Shown here: positions 1 to 7,702 of the stretch, piece by piece
Numbering within the stretch: position 1 is the first letter of the stretch
Layout of the letters: every line of letters begins with the position of its first letter
Notes under the pieces: model-generated
Told to the model about the DNA's origin: nothing
The model's input: only the letters and a program-made list of their open reading frames with translations
The model's database searches: none
Source of the DNA: Minisyncoccota bacterium
GTDB taxonomy: Bacteria; Patescibacteriota; Minisyncoccia; Minisyncoccales; Minisyncoccaceae
NCBI GenBank assembly: GCA_028708155.1
Contig: JAQVZN010000002.1
Span: forward strand, 1-21,647
Direction of reading: 5' to 3'
Length of the DNA stretch: 21,647 nt
Program-made: the position numbers and the translations under genes

Positions 1-50
1 CGAATTGAAGCATTTTCATTTCCGCACAAAGAACATTTCGGTTGACACAT
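1..50 (-). CDS. 5' end of a CxxC (zinc-ribbon-like) protein, cut by the window edge
   Basis: Only the first 16 codons lie in the window. They read Met-Cys-Gln-Pro-Lys-Cys-Ser-Leu-Cys-Gly-Asn-Glu and onward, so residues 6-9 form a CxxCG knuckle with an extra Cys at position 2, typical of an N-terminal zinc ribbon. The start is supported by a Shine-Dalgarno match (GAGAGG) seven bases upstream and a sigma70-like promoter just before it, a better start context than most genes here show. It is transcribed in the same direction as its neighbour but seems to have its own promoter. Function cannot be told from 16 residues; a metal-binding or nucleic-acid-binding protein is an inference. Confidence 0.6.
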   Translation of the reverse strand, partial: MCQPKCSLCGNENASI

Positions 51-57
51 GTAAAAA

Positions 58-63
58 CCTCTC
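58..63 (-). promoter_or_regulatory. Shine-Dalgarno site of the edge gene
   Basis: GAGAGG on the minus strand lies seven bases before the ATG at 50. It is one of the few clear Shine-Dalgarno matches in the window and decides the start of the partial gene. Confidence 0.6.
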
Positions 64-77
64 AATTAACCAATTTG

Positions 78-106
78 AGTTTATATTAAAAAGAGTGATA
101 AGTCAA
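78..106 (-). promoter_or_regulatory. Candidate sigma70 promoter for the edge gene
   Basis: On the minus strand TTGACT (101-106) is followed after exactly 17 bases by TAAACT (78-83). Initiation would fall near 71 and give a leader of about 20 bases containing the GAGAGG site. The -35 element begins three bases after the stop codon of the secreted-protein gene, so the previous unit may read through. The -10 match is moderate, and TATAAA two bases further upstream is an alternative. Confidence 0.5.
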
Positions 107-108
107 AA

Positions 109-468
109 CTATTTTTTAATGTTTTCAAAAAAATTAACCGCCCTATCCCAGAAATTAGGAAGATCTTCTTTTATTTCTAGTGTTTCTTCTTGATATTCTT
201 CGCTAGAAAGTATTTTATTTAAATAAGTCTCTATTTTTGGACCAATGGTTTCTTTAAAACAATTGTATAGATTAGTATAATAAACAGCTACATATTGATT
301 ATAGTTCTCCTTAAAGGTTTGGACGAAAGTTTCGCTAAATACTTGATTCATAATCTCTATTCCAACATTTTTTACGTCTTCCTCTGTTTCAGGAAGTTCC
401 GTAGCATAGACGTTAGTTGCTAAAATAGTTGAACTGATAATTATTGATAAAAGTATTTTTTTAATCAT
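109..468 (-). CDS. Small secreted protein of unknown function
   Basis: A 119-residue protein. Residues 1-22 look like a signal peptide: Lys-Lys near the N-terminus, a hydrophobic core of about 14 residues, then Val-Tyr-Ala before Thr23. The mature part is acidic and predicted helical. It begins with a Pro-Glu-Thr-Glu-Glu stretch and ends with an amphipathic aromatic segment rich in Trp, Phe and Lys. I recall similar short secreted helical proteins in Parcubacteria genomes, but no function for them. It is last in the valS-to-gltX unit, three bases after the gltX stop, so it is probably co-transcribed with cell-wall genes. It ends in TAG. There is no catalytic motif; a surface or periplasmic role is inferred only from the signal peptide. 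Confidence 0.75.
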   Translation of the reverse strand: MIKKILLSIIISSTILATNVYATELPETEEDVKNVGIEIMNQVFSETFVQTFKENYNQYVAVYYTNLYNCFKETIGPKIETYLNKILSSEEYQEETLEIKEDLPNFWDRAVNFFENIKK

Positions 469-471
469 ATT

Positions 472-1869
472 TTATATAATATTTATAGCTTGTATTATTC
501 TTTTTAATGATTCTTTCTTACCAATTATTTCCATTATTTCGGCTGGTCCCAAAGAAGCTTTTTGTCCGCTTAAGGCAACTCTAAGTGGCCACATAAATCC
601 CCCGACAGAATCACTTTCCTTGGCCGTTATGGTTAGTTTTTCTTGTAAATTTTCTTTATTAAATTCTTCTATGTTTTCAATTAAATTTAAAGCCTTTTTT
701 AAAGATTCTTTTACTTCTTCGTTTCTCATATCTTTCCAAAAAAGAAGTTCCTTGTCGTATTTAATTTCATCTTCATAAAGATATAAGGAAAGTTCTTTAA
801 TATCAGATATTTTTTTCAATCTATCTTTAAGAGCAAGAACTATTTTTTTATTATCAATCCCCTCTTTATTTTCTAAAAAAGGAAGACATTTTAAAGTTAA
901 TTTATCAATGTCCATATTTCTTATATATATTCCATTGATCCAATCCAATTTATCAATATTAAAAACAGCTCCTGATTTAGATATTTTTTTAATTGAAAAA
1001 TCTTTAATCAATTCTTCCATGGAATAAATTTCTTTTTCTGTGCCTGGATTCCATCCTAAGAAAGCAATAAAGTTAATAATAGCTTCAGGTAAGTATCCCT
1101 CTTCTAGATAAATTGAGACAGCGGTTGATCCTTCTCTTTTTGAAAGTTTCTTTTTATCTTTCCCTAATATTAAAGATAAGTGAGCAAAAGTTATTTTTTC
1201 AAAACCTAATGCTTCTTCTAAAAGTATTTGTTTTGGAGTATTTGGAATATGTTCTTCTCCTCTAATAACATGAGTTATTCCCATTTCAGCGTCATCAATA
1301 GCACAAGTAATATTATATAGTGGATTGTCTAAATCTTTAGCAATAATAAAATCTCCAATATCACTTGTGTTTATTTTTATTTCTCCTCTTATCAAATCAT
1401 TAAAAATAACATCTTGATCTTTAGGACATTTAAATCTAATAACAGGTTTTTCTCCTTTTTCTATTCTTTCAAGAGCACTTTCTAGTCCAAAATCCCTGTA
1501 TTTTCCCTGATGTATCGGTGCTTTTTCTAGTTTCATAAGACTAGCTCTTTCTTCGTCTAATTCTTCTTTTGTACAAAAACAATAATAAGCAGTTCCCTCT
1601 TCAAGCATTTTTAAAAGATATTTTTTATAAATCTCTCCTCTTTCGCTTTGTCTAGGAGCTTCATTATCCCAAGAAATACTTAATTCTTTTAAATTTTCAA
1701 ATATTACTGTTTCCCATTCTTTTTTAGATCTAGCTTTGTCCGTATCTTCTATTCTTAAAAAGAATTCTCCGTTATTTTGTTTTGCAAAAAGATAGCTGAA
1801 AAGAGCAGTTCTTAAACCTCCTATATGCAAAGCTCCTGTTGGTGATGGTGCAAATCTTGTTCTAATCAT
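472..1869 (-). CDS. gltX: Glutamyl-tRNA synthetase
   Basis: Class I synthetase charging tRNA-Glu with glutamate. The 465-residue length is normal. The HIGH-type motif is His15-Ile-Gly-Gly inside the family signature PSPTGALHIGG, and the KMSKS-type motif is Lys-Leu-Ser-Lys-Arg at 241-245. The block MGITHVIRGEEH (196-207) is characteristic of the family. A CxC pair (Cys97, Cys99) remains of the zinc site seen in some GluRS, but I do not see the second half, so zinc binding is doubtful. The ATG overlaps the TGA of murG by four bases (ATGA), indicating translational coupling. Whether it also charges tRNA-Gln for the GatCAB route cannot be decided here, though CPR genomes often lack GlnRS. Confidence 0.96.
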   Translation of the reverse strand: MIRTRFAPSPTGALHIGGLRTALFSYLFAKQNNGEFFLRIEDTDKARSKKEWETVIFENLKELSISWDNEAPRQSERGEIYKKYLLKMLEEGTAYYCFCTKEELDEERASLMKLEKAPIHQGKYRDFGLESALERIEKGEKPVIRFKCPKDQDVIFNDLIRGEIKINTSDIGDFIIAKDLDNPLYNITCAIDDAEMGITHVIRGEEHIPNTPKQILLEEALGFEKITFAHLSLILGKDKKKLSKREGSTAVSIYLEEGYLPEAIINFIAFLGWNPGTEKEIYSMEELIKDFSIKKISKSGAVFNIDKLDWINGIYIRNMDIDKLTLKCLPFLENKEGIDNKKIVLALKDRLKKISDIKELSLYLYEDEIKYDKELLFWKDMRNEEVKESLKKALNLIENIEEFNKENLQEKLTITAKESDSVGGFMWPLRVALSGQKASLGPAEIMEIIGKKESLKRIIQAINII

Positions 1870-2993
1870 GATTCTAAAAATTTAATAATGTCTTTTGCTA
1901 TAATCTCAGCGCTATTTAATATAGAAAATTGTTTAGCCTGTTCTCCTAATTTTTTAACATTTTTAAACTGAAATAAGTTTTTCAATTCGGCTATAAAAAA
2001 GTTTGGAGTAAGGTTCTTTTCTTCAATAACTATTGCTGACCCTGTTAATTTAGCATATGTTAACGCATTTTTCAATTGATGGTTTTGAGCTGCTTCTGGA
2101 AGAGGAATTAAAATACTTGGCTTTCCGTTGGCACTAATTTCAAAAATTGTTCCTGCTCCTGCTCTTGCGACAATCGCATCTGAAACAGCGTACGCACTTT
2201 TAATTTCTTCTTCGTTTAGAAATGGAAATAAATGATAATCTTGTTTAAGATCTTCTGGAATTAAAGCTTTCATGTATTCTTTAACTCTTTCATAGTCCTC
2301 GTAACCTGATTGATGAATTATTTCAAAGAGTTTCAATAGTTCAGGAGCTACTTGGATGATAAGTTCATTTATTCTTACAGATCCTTGAGAACCACCTAAA
2401 AATAAAATGGTAGGTTTTTTAAAATCTAAATTAAAGATTTCTTTTCCTTTTTGAGGACTTCCGTTTAAAATATTTTCTCTAATTGGGTTTCCTGTTTGAA
2501 CCATTTTTTTTAATGGAAAGTAACTTACATTTTTTTCAGGAAAGGCGGTATATATTTTAAAAGCAAAAGAAGCTAATGTTCTATTTGTTTTTCCAGGAAT
2601 AACATCTGATTCGTGTAAAATAACAGGAACTCCTAGAAGAGTAGCAGCAATGATTACAGGAAAAGATCCGTATCCTCCTTTACTAAAAATAAGATCGGGC
2701 ATATAAAAATATATTTTAATAAAAGCTTGAAGTATTCCAAAAGGAGTTACAAAAAGCATGTCATTTATATTTTTTATAAAAGTAGAAAAACCTCCATATC
2801 TTCTTATCTTTCCAGCTAGGCAAAAACTAGTATTTATACCTTCTTTTAAGAAAGCATCATAAGCGAATTTATCATTTGGACCTAAGTACAAAAAATCAAC
2901 TGCATTTAAAGAATGCCTTTTTATCTCTCTTAAGACGGCGATAAGTGGAAATGTGTGTCCTCCAGTTCCTCCTCCAGCTAATATTATTTTCAT
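1866..2993 (-). CDS. murG: UDP-GlcNAc:lipid I N-acetylglucosaminyltransferase MurG
   Basis: Transfers GlcNAc from UDP-GlcNAc to lipid I to make lipid II at the inner face of the membrane. The 375-residue protein is a GT-B glycosyltransferase. It has the N-terminal glycine loop GGGTGGH at 7-13, the HExxxxPGKTNR block that replaces the usual HEQN version, the C-terminal-domain GGSQGS motif, and the donor-binding block RAGAGTIFE, with a Pro-rich PLPEAAQNHQ segment after it. It sits between ftsW (21-base gap) and gltX (four-base overlap), matching the ftsW-murG order of classical dcw clusters. A perfect TATAAT lies six bases before its ATG and could start an internal transcript. Confidence 0.97.
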   Translation of the reverse strand: MKIILAGGGTGGHTFPLIAVLREIKRHSLNAVDFLYLGPNDKFAYDAFLKEGINTSFCLAGKIRRYGGFSTFIKNINDMLFVTPFGILQAFIKIYFYMPDLIFSKGGYGSFPVIIAATLLGVPVILHESDVIPGKTNRTLASFAFKIYTAFPEKNVSYFPLKKMVQTGNPIRENILNGSPQKGKEIFNLDFKKPTILFLGGSQGSVRINELIIQVAPELLKLFEIIHQSGYEDYERVKEYMKALIPEDLKQDYHLFPFLNEEEIKSAYAVSDAIVARAGAGTIFEISANGKPSILIPLPEAAQNHQLKNALTYAKLTGSAIVIEEKNLTPNFFIAELKNLFQFKNVKKLGEQAKQFSILNSAEIIAKDIIKFLES

Positions 2994-2999
2994 ATTTCC

Positions 3000-3005
3000 A
3001 TTATA
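3000..3005 (-). promoter_or_regulatory. Candidate -10 element directly upstream of murG
   Basis: TATAAT on the minus strand is separated from the murG ATG by only six bases, so transcription would begin at or next to the start codon. It lies in the short ftsW-murG gap. I see no good -35 at 16-18 bases. The same spacing is found at valS. In AT-rich DNA a chance hexamer is quite possible. Confidence 0.35.
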
Positions 3006-3014
3006 TACTAATTA

Positions 3015-4103
3015 TTAATTATTGTTAACAGGTCTAGATACATTTAATAAAAATCCTAAAGCGATCAATTCTACAATAAGATGACTTCCTCCATAACTTA
3101 AGAAAGGCAAAGGAATCCCAGTAACAGGAATTATTCCTGTCATCGCTCCAATATTGATAAATGTTTGAACAACAAGCCAAGTAATTATTCCAATAGATAA
3201 AAGTCTTCCAAAAAGATTAGCTTTTTTTGCAACGTTAAAAGCGTAAATAGCAAAAACAGCAAGAGTGATAATTAAAAAAGCACATCCTAAAAAACCTAAT
3301 TCTTCTGCGTATATCGTAAAAATTGAATCTGACATAGATTCTGGAATGAATCCTAATTTTTGAGCACTTAAACCTAATCCAGAACCATTAAGTCCCCCTG
3401 ATCCAATGGAAATAAGAGATTGGTTTATTTGGTATCCGTCTCCAGAAACGTCTTCAAGGGGGTTTAAGAGAGTCATTACTCTTTCCATTCTATATGGGCT
3501 AAGTAATATTAAGGCTAAAAAAGAAATTAACCCTCCTGATAAAATTATTGCCATCTCTCTTAATTTTGTATTTGCTGAAAAGAAAATTGCGATAGAGACA
3601 GTGAAAATAGTTACTAAAGTACTTAGATCAGATTGCATATAAAGAGCAAAAAAGATAAGAATCATTGCAACTATAAAATTAATAAAAGGTTTTTTTATTT
3701 TTTCACTACTAAAAAGAGCCCCTAAATAAAGAATACTAGTTATTTTTAAAAGTTCGGATGGTTGGAAACTAAATCCAAAAAGATTAATCCATCTTGATGC
3801 TCCTCCTTCATTTATTCCTATCCCTGGAATAAAAACGGTAAACATAAAAAGGTATGATAAAACAAAAAACCAAAAGGCATACTTTTTAAAAAAGTTGAGA
3901 GGGATTAAAAAAGCTATTATTCCTAAGATGATTCCTGGAAGAAAGCCACAAATAAGTTGATGTACAAAATAGTAATTAGGAGATAACCCTTCGTTTATTG
4001 CAAAAGGAGTAGAAGCTGTAGCTATAGTAAGTATCCCTATTATAATAAATAAAACAGAGCTTATTAAAAGAGGTATATTGGGCATGTAGGAGGTGTTTCT
4101 CAT
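3015..4103 (-). CDS. ftsW: SEDS peptidoglycan glycosyltransferase FtsW/RodA
   Basis: Polytopic SEDS-family polymerase that joins lipid II into glycan strands, normally with a class B PBP. The 362 residues contain about ten hydrophobic segments. Visible family blocks are GGASRWI near 100-106, QPSEL at 115-119, the extracellular-loop region with Asp259 (in IPESMSDSIF, equivalent to the catalytic Asp of FtsW/RodA), AEELGFLG just after it, and the C-terminal PLPFLSYGGS at 331-340. The start overlaps the murD stop by four bases (ATGA); Met7 is the alternative. Position between murD and murG favours the FtsW name over RodA. No partner PBP lies in the window. Confidence 0.92.
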   Translation of the reverse strand: MRNTSYMPNIPLLISSVLFIIIGILTIATASTPFAINEGLSPNYYFVHQLICGFLPGIILGIIAFLIPLNFFKKYAFWFFVLSYLFMFTVFIPGIGINEGGASRWINLFGFSFQPSELLKITSILYLGALFSSEKIKKPFINFIVAMILIFFALYMQSDLSTLVTIFTVSIAIFFSANTKLREMAIILSGGLISFLALILLSPYRMERVMTLLNPLEDVSGDGYQINQSLISIGSGGLNGSGLGLSAQKLGFIPESMSDSIFTIYAEELGFLGCAFLIITLAVFAIYAFNVAKKANLFGRLLSIGIITWLVVQTFINIGAMTGIIPVTGIPLPFLSYGGSHLIVELIALGFLLNVSRPVNNN

Positions 4104-5311
4104 AAATATTTTTTAAATTGATTAGCTCTATCTTCGTAATTTTTAAATAAATTATAGCTTGAAGCTCCTGGAGATAAAAGGCAGACTTTTTTAGTTTTTT
4201 CTTTTGCGATTGAAACAGCTTCTTTCATATTATCTGTAAAGAAAAAATTAATTTTTTCGTTTTTAAGTTCTTTAAATATTTTTTTATCAGTGTTTGGAAA
4301 AAGAATAATATTCTTAATATTCTTCTTTTTTATTTCATCTGTTAGTTTTGTATATTTAATTCCTCTATCTAAACCTCCTAAAATTAGAGTATCAACATTT
4401 TTAATTTCATTTAAAGCAAAGATAGTGGCTTCTGGAATTGTAGAGAGAGAATCATTATAGAAATCAACTCCTTTTAGATTGCAAACAAATTCTATTCTTG
4501 AAGGAAGAGTTTTGAAATCGTCTATACTCTTTTTAATCTCTTTTTCTGTTAGTCCGAATATTTTACTAGTAGCTACTGCAGCAGAAATAGAATCTTCGTG
4601 TATATTTTCTTTTTTAAATGATTTTTCAAAAGGTATTTTATGAGCTTTTGTTTTAATTTCACTAAGTTCTTTAAATTTAGGATTATATACAAAAAAGTCT
4701 TTTTCAGTTTGGAATTTGGTTATATTTTTTTTAGCATTAAAATACTTTAAAAAAGTTTTATAGTAGTCTAAATGTTCTTCGTATATATTTGTAAAAACTG
4801 CAATATTTGGACTTTTTGAAATATGATCAAGTTGGTGGCAAGACATTTCAAAAACAAAAATATCTTTTGGTTTAGCTTTTAGAAGATATGACAAGCAAGG
4901 TTTTCCAATATTACCAATAAGTTTAACTTTTTTAAAATGATCTTTTAATATTTTATAAATTAAAGATGAGGTAGTACTTTTTCCTTTTGTTCCAGTTACT
5001 CCAATGACTTTTCCAGGGCAATTACTTAGAAATAATTCAGTTTGAGAGGTTACTTTTGCTTTTCCTAAATAAGGTTTAATCTCTTTCAAAGGGATTCCCG
5101 GAGTTTTAATAACAAGTTCGTAATGATTTAATTTTTTTAAATAATTCTTGCCAGTATAAATTTCTTTTTCATTTGCATCAATTTCATTTTTGTCAGCTAA
5201 AGCTAACTCTTTTTCTGGAAAAAGTTTTTTTAAGGTTTTGTAGGTATCCTTTCCCTCTCTTCCAAAACCAAGAATAATTATTTTTTTATTTTTTAAATCT
5301 TGCAATTTCAT
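4100..5311 (-). CDS. murD: UDP-MurNAc-L-alanine:glutamate ligase, probably L-Glu-specific MurD2 type
   Basis: ATP-dependent Mur ligase that adds glutamate to UDP-MurNAc-L-Ala. The 403 residues carry the P-loop GVTGTKGKST (104-113) and a Lys near 194 at the carbamylated-Lys position. The block usually written ELSSFQL is EMSCHQL here (155-161). The substrate region is unusual: the classical NDSKATN is NDSLSTI (286-292), losing the Lys that contacts D-Glu; the Lys of the LGGxxK region is replaced by Arg (LGGLDRG, 311-317); and the Phe after SLDQFKN is Tyr392. Ser385 is kept. With murL directly upstream and overlapping by 26 bases, the protein probably accepts L-Glu, as MurD2 does. That specificity is inferred, not shown. 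Confidence 0.92.
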   Translation of the reverse strand: MKLQDLKNKKIIILGFGREGKDTYKTLKKLFPEKELALADKNEIDANEKEIYTGKNYLKKLNHYELVIKTPGIPLKEIKPYLGKAKVTSQTELFLSNCPGKVIGVTGTKGKSTTSSLIYKILKDHFKKVKLIGNIGKPCLSYLLKAKPKDIFVFEMSCHQLDHISKSPNIAVFTNIYEEHLDYYKTFLKYFNAKKNITKFQTEKDFFVYNPKFKELSEIKTKAHKIPFEKSFKKENIHEDSISAAVATSKIFGLTEKEIKKSIDDFKTLPSRIEFVCNLKGVDFYNDSLSTIPEATIFALNEIKNVDTLILGGLDRGIKYTKLTDEIKKKNIKNIILFPNTDKKIFKELKNEKINFFFTDNMKEAVSIAKEKTKKVCLLSPGASSYNLFKNYEDRANQFKKYL

Positions 5312-6626
5312 TTTTTAATATTTTACTAAATTTAAAAGGAAGATTATTTTTTTCATTAAATGAATTTAATATTTTTTCCTTTTTAATATTTTTGAAATAA
5401 TTATTTTTATTTAAATATTCTAAAAGATAATATTTTTTTTCTTTAGCTTTTTCATAACTTAAGAATAATCCTAAAAGAGATTCCTCCTTAGTTCCAACAC
5501 ACTCAAAAGGTTTGCTATTTATTAATTTCAACATTTCTTTCTTAAGAGTTTTGTCTTCATATAGATTTTTATTAAATATTTTAAAAATATCTTTCTCGTT
5601 CATAAAAGGATATAGAATAATAAAAACAAATAAGCACTTAGGACATCTGCCACACCATTTTAAACTTTTTTCTTTAGTTCCCGAACAAGTTTTATTTGCT
5701 TCGTTGCAACTCATAAAAATAGGAAAATATTTTTTAAATTGAGAAAATATTCTTGCTATTTGAATTTCGTATAATGGCCTTAGAAAGCTAAAATATTCAA
5801 TTCCTTCTATTAAAAATTCTTTGCTATATTTTCTAAAATCATTTTCAAATTCAAAGGTTTTTGAATATTGATGATTTATTTTTTTATTGCAATATATTTT
5901 TGTTTCTTCGTTTGCGCTTTTTTCATTAGAAAGAGCAATGTATTTTGCGTTTATTAAATAGGCCGTAAGCATACTTAAAAAAGCAAGATAAGCAGAAAAA
6001 GGAGTATGTCCGTTGTAGTAATTTAAAAGATTAAGTTCTAATAGTTTTTTATCTATTTTTCTATCGACATAGATGTGTTTGTTTTTACCGATTGTTTTTT
6101 CTATTTCTTTTGTTTTGTTTAATCCAAGACAATAAATATTTTCTTCATCAAGAAGGTTTAAAGAAACTATTGAATCTTTTCCTCCACCGATAGGAAGAAG
6201 TATTTTTTCTTCAGCTTTAATCTTCTTTTTCTTAAATTCTACCTTAGAAGAACATTCTATTTTTAAAAAATCTTTTTTTGTAAAATCTATCTTATTTTCA
6301 AAGAAGAATTCTCCTAATCCGTTAAGGTATAGTTTTTTCCAAAAGTTTTTTTGCTTAAGAGTTAAGTTTGCACATTCTATTATGATTTTAGGAGAACAGG
6401 CTGCCTTATAATAGCTAACAAGCTCTATCATTCCTAAATTAAAAACAAGATTATCAATAATCTCTTTATCAAAAGATTTTTTTTCAATACCTTTTATTTT
6501 TAAAGAAGGTTTAAATTTTATATCTGGTTCTAACAAAAAATCAAAAGAAATGTTTAAATTTTTTCCTTTAAAATTATATTTAAAATTTTTATATCTAAAA
6601 ATAGGATGTTTTTTTCTTAAGTCCAT
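5286..6626 (-). CDS. murL: UDP-MurNAc-L-Ala-L-Glu epimerase MurL
   Basis: A 446-residue protein matching the MurL family, described in Xanthomonas oryzae, which inverts the terminal L-Glu of UDP-MurNAc-L-Ala-L-Glu to D-Glu in an ATP-dependent reaction. The PP-loop GGGKDS is at 147-152, as in ATP pyrophosphatases that adenylate carboxylates. Other features I associate with the family are NGHTPFSA (205-212), SNEKSAN (233-239), NHQYSKTFEFE (251-261), and a Cys cluster with Cys307, Cys314 and WCGRCPKC (324-331). The last 26 bases overlap the start of murD, and the start overlaps mraY by ten bases, so it is locked into the cell-wall operon. Its composition is very rich in Lys, Phe and Asn, like its neighbours. 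Confidence 0.88.
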   Translation of the reverse strand: MDLRKKHPIFRYKNFKYNFKGKNLNISFDFLLEPDIKFKPSLKIKGIEKKSFDKEIIDNLVFNLGMIELVSYYKAACSPKIIIECANLTLKQKNFWKKLYLNGLGEFFFENKIDFTKKDFLKIECSSKVEFKKKKIKAEEKILLPIGGGKDSIVSLNLLDEENIYCLGLNKTKEIEKTIGKNKHIYVDRKIDKKLLELNLLNYYNGHTPFSAYLAFLSMLTAYLINAKYIALSNEKSANEETKIYCNKKINHQYSKTFEFENDFRKYSKEFLIEGIEYFSFLRPLYEIQIARIFSQFKKYFPIFMSCNEANKTCSGTKEKSLKWCGRCPKCLFVFIILYPFMNEKDIFKIFNKNLYEDKTLKKEMLKLINSKPFECVGTKEESLLGLFLSYEKAKEKKYYLLEYLNKNNYFKNIKKEKILNSFNEKNNLPFKFSKILKNEIARFKK

Positions 6627-7699
6627 AATAATTTAATTGCTACCCCTGCTAAAGCAAAAACAATACCAAGAAGCCATAATCTCATCGTAATTTGAGATTG
6701 TGTCCATCCAATAGCTTCTAGATGATGATGTATTGGTGTTGATTGCCAAATCTTTTTATGTCTAAATTTCTTTGAAAAAAGTTGAATTATTACTGACCCA
6801 GCTTCAATAACTAATATTCCGGCAATGATTGGTAAAACAAAAATAGAATCAGTCAAAAAGGCTACTACGGCCATCGTCATAGATAATCCCATTATTCCTG
6901 TTTCCCCCATATAGAATTTTGCTGGAGGAATATTAAACCATAAAAAGCTAAATAAAGTTCCTGTTATAAGAGAACAGAAAATAGCTAAATCATATTGTCC
7001 TTGAGCAAAAGATATTATAGCAAAAGCAGAGAAAATAGAAGCAAATACTCCTCCTGCAAGTCCATCAATACCATCAACAACTCCTCCTGCCCAAGAAGCC
7101 AAACAAACAATAATAAAAAGTAAAATAAAGAAAATGCCTAGATTAAAATCAATTCCTTGAGGAAAATTAAAAAGTAATGGAATGTGAATTGTAGTCCAAC
7201 CTAATTTTAGATAAAACCAAAGTCCTCCAATTAGTCCAATAGCGGAAATAAGAATCATTCTAAGTGAAAAAGTTAATCCTCCGCCTATATACTTTCCTTT
7301 TCCCCAAACAACAGCCATATCGTCTGCTAGACCTATTATAGAAGCGGTTATTATTGTAAAGAAAGGAAGCCAAGTTTCTGTTCTGGTAATAAAGCGTAAA
7401 TTTTCTAGCCACCAAATATCAGTTACTTTAGATAAAAAAGTAAAAAAGGTTGCCATTATAAAAATAGTTCCCCAAATTATAATTCCTCCTCCTCTAGGAG
7501 TATTAACTTCTTTTTCTTTGTGAAATTTTGCAAAAACTTCTGCTTCTTTTCCATCAATCGTAAGAGCTCTTACTTTCTTTTTCCAAAATTGTTTTTGGTT
7601 TAAATAAGGAATTAGTAAATTAGCAAAAATGATAGCGATTAATGAACCTAAAGTTGTTAATCCTAGAAGTCTAATTGCATTATAAATTTCAATTGTCAT
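6617..7699 (-). CDS. mraY: Phospho-MurNAc-pentapeptide transferase MraY (divergent)
   Basis: Integral membrane enzyme that moves phospho-MurNAc-pentapeptide to the polyprenyl phosphate carrier, making lipid I. It has 360 residues and about ten membrane segments. Conserved features are Asp126-Asp127 in the first catalytic loop, DGIDGLAGG (209-217), FNIPPAKFYMGETG (255-268) and the C-terminal STPIHHHLE (320-328). Departures from the textbook family are clear: TPTMGG is NTPRGGG (67-72), the Asn of NLTDG is missing (GGVVDG), and the MGDTG aspartate is Glu266. The whole set still identifies MraY rather than WecA. It lies three bases after the carboxypeptidase gene and overlaps murL. Confidence 0.92.
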   Translation of the reverse strand: MTIEIYNAIRLLGLTTLGSLIAIIFANLLIPYLNQKQFWKKKVRALTIDGKEAEVFAKFHKEKEVNTPRGGGIIIWGTIFIMATFFTFLSKVTDIWWLENLRFITRTETWLPFFTIITASIIGLADDMAVVWGKGKYIGGGLTFSLRMILISAIGLIGGLWFYLKLGWTTIHIPLLFNFPQGIDFNLGIFFILLFIIVCLASWAGGVVDGIDGLAGGVFASIFSAFAIISFAQGQYDLAIFCSLITGTLFSFLWFNIPPAKFYMGETGIMGLSMTMAVVAFLTDSIFVLPIIAGILVIEAGSVIIQLFSKKFRHKKIWQSTPIHHHLEAIGWTQSQITMRLWLLGIVFALAGVAIKLLWT

Positions 7700-7702
7700 A
7701 TT

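Noticed and set aside
5..193. Plus-strand open frame at the left edge
   Set aside because: It runs antisense to the edge gene, its promoter and the secreted-protein gene, has no family features, and has no start signals.
3406..3642. Plus-strand open frames inside ftsW, murL, the carboxypeptidase, valS, murC, thpR, pyrG, rplI and the protease
   Set aside because: All are antisense to well-supported conserved genes, low in complexity or Phe/Ser/Ile-rich, and lack recognisable motifs or start signals.
4084..4103. AGGAGGTG on the plus strand, a perfect Shine-Dalgarno
   Set aside because: No ATG, GTG or TTG follows at usable spacing with an open frame; the nearest frames stop within a few codons. 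It is simply the complement of ftsW codons.
6617..7699. WecA/TagO-type sugar-phosphate transferase instead of MraY
   Set aside because: The HHHLE motif, the FNxPPAxFYMGETG block and the position among murL, murD, ftsW and murG fit MraY better despite the motif changes.
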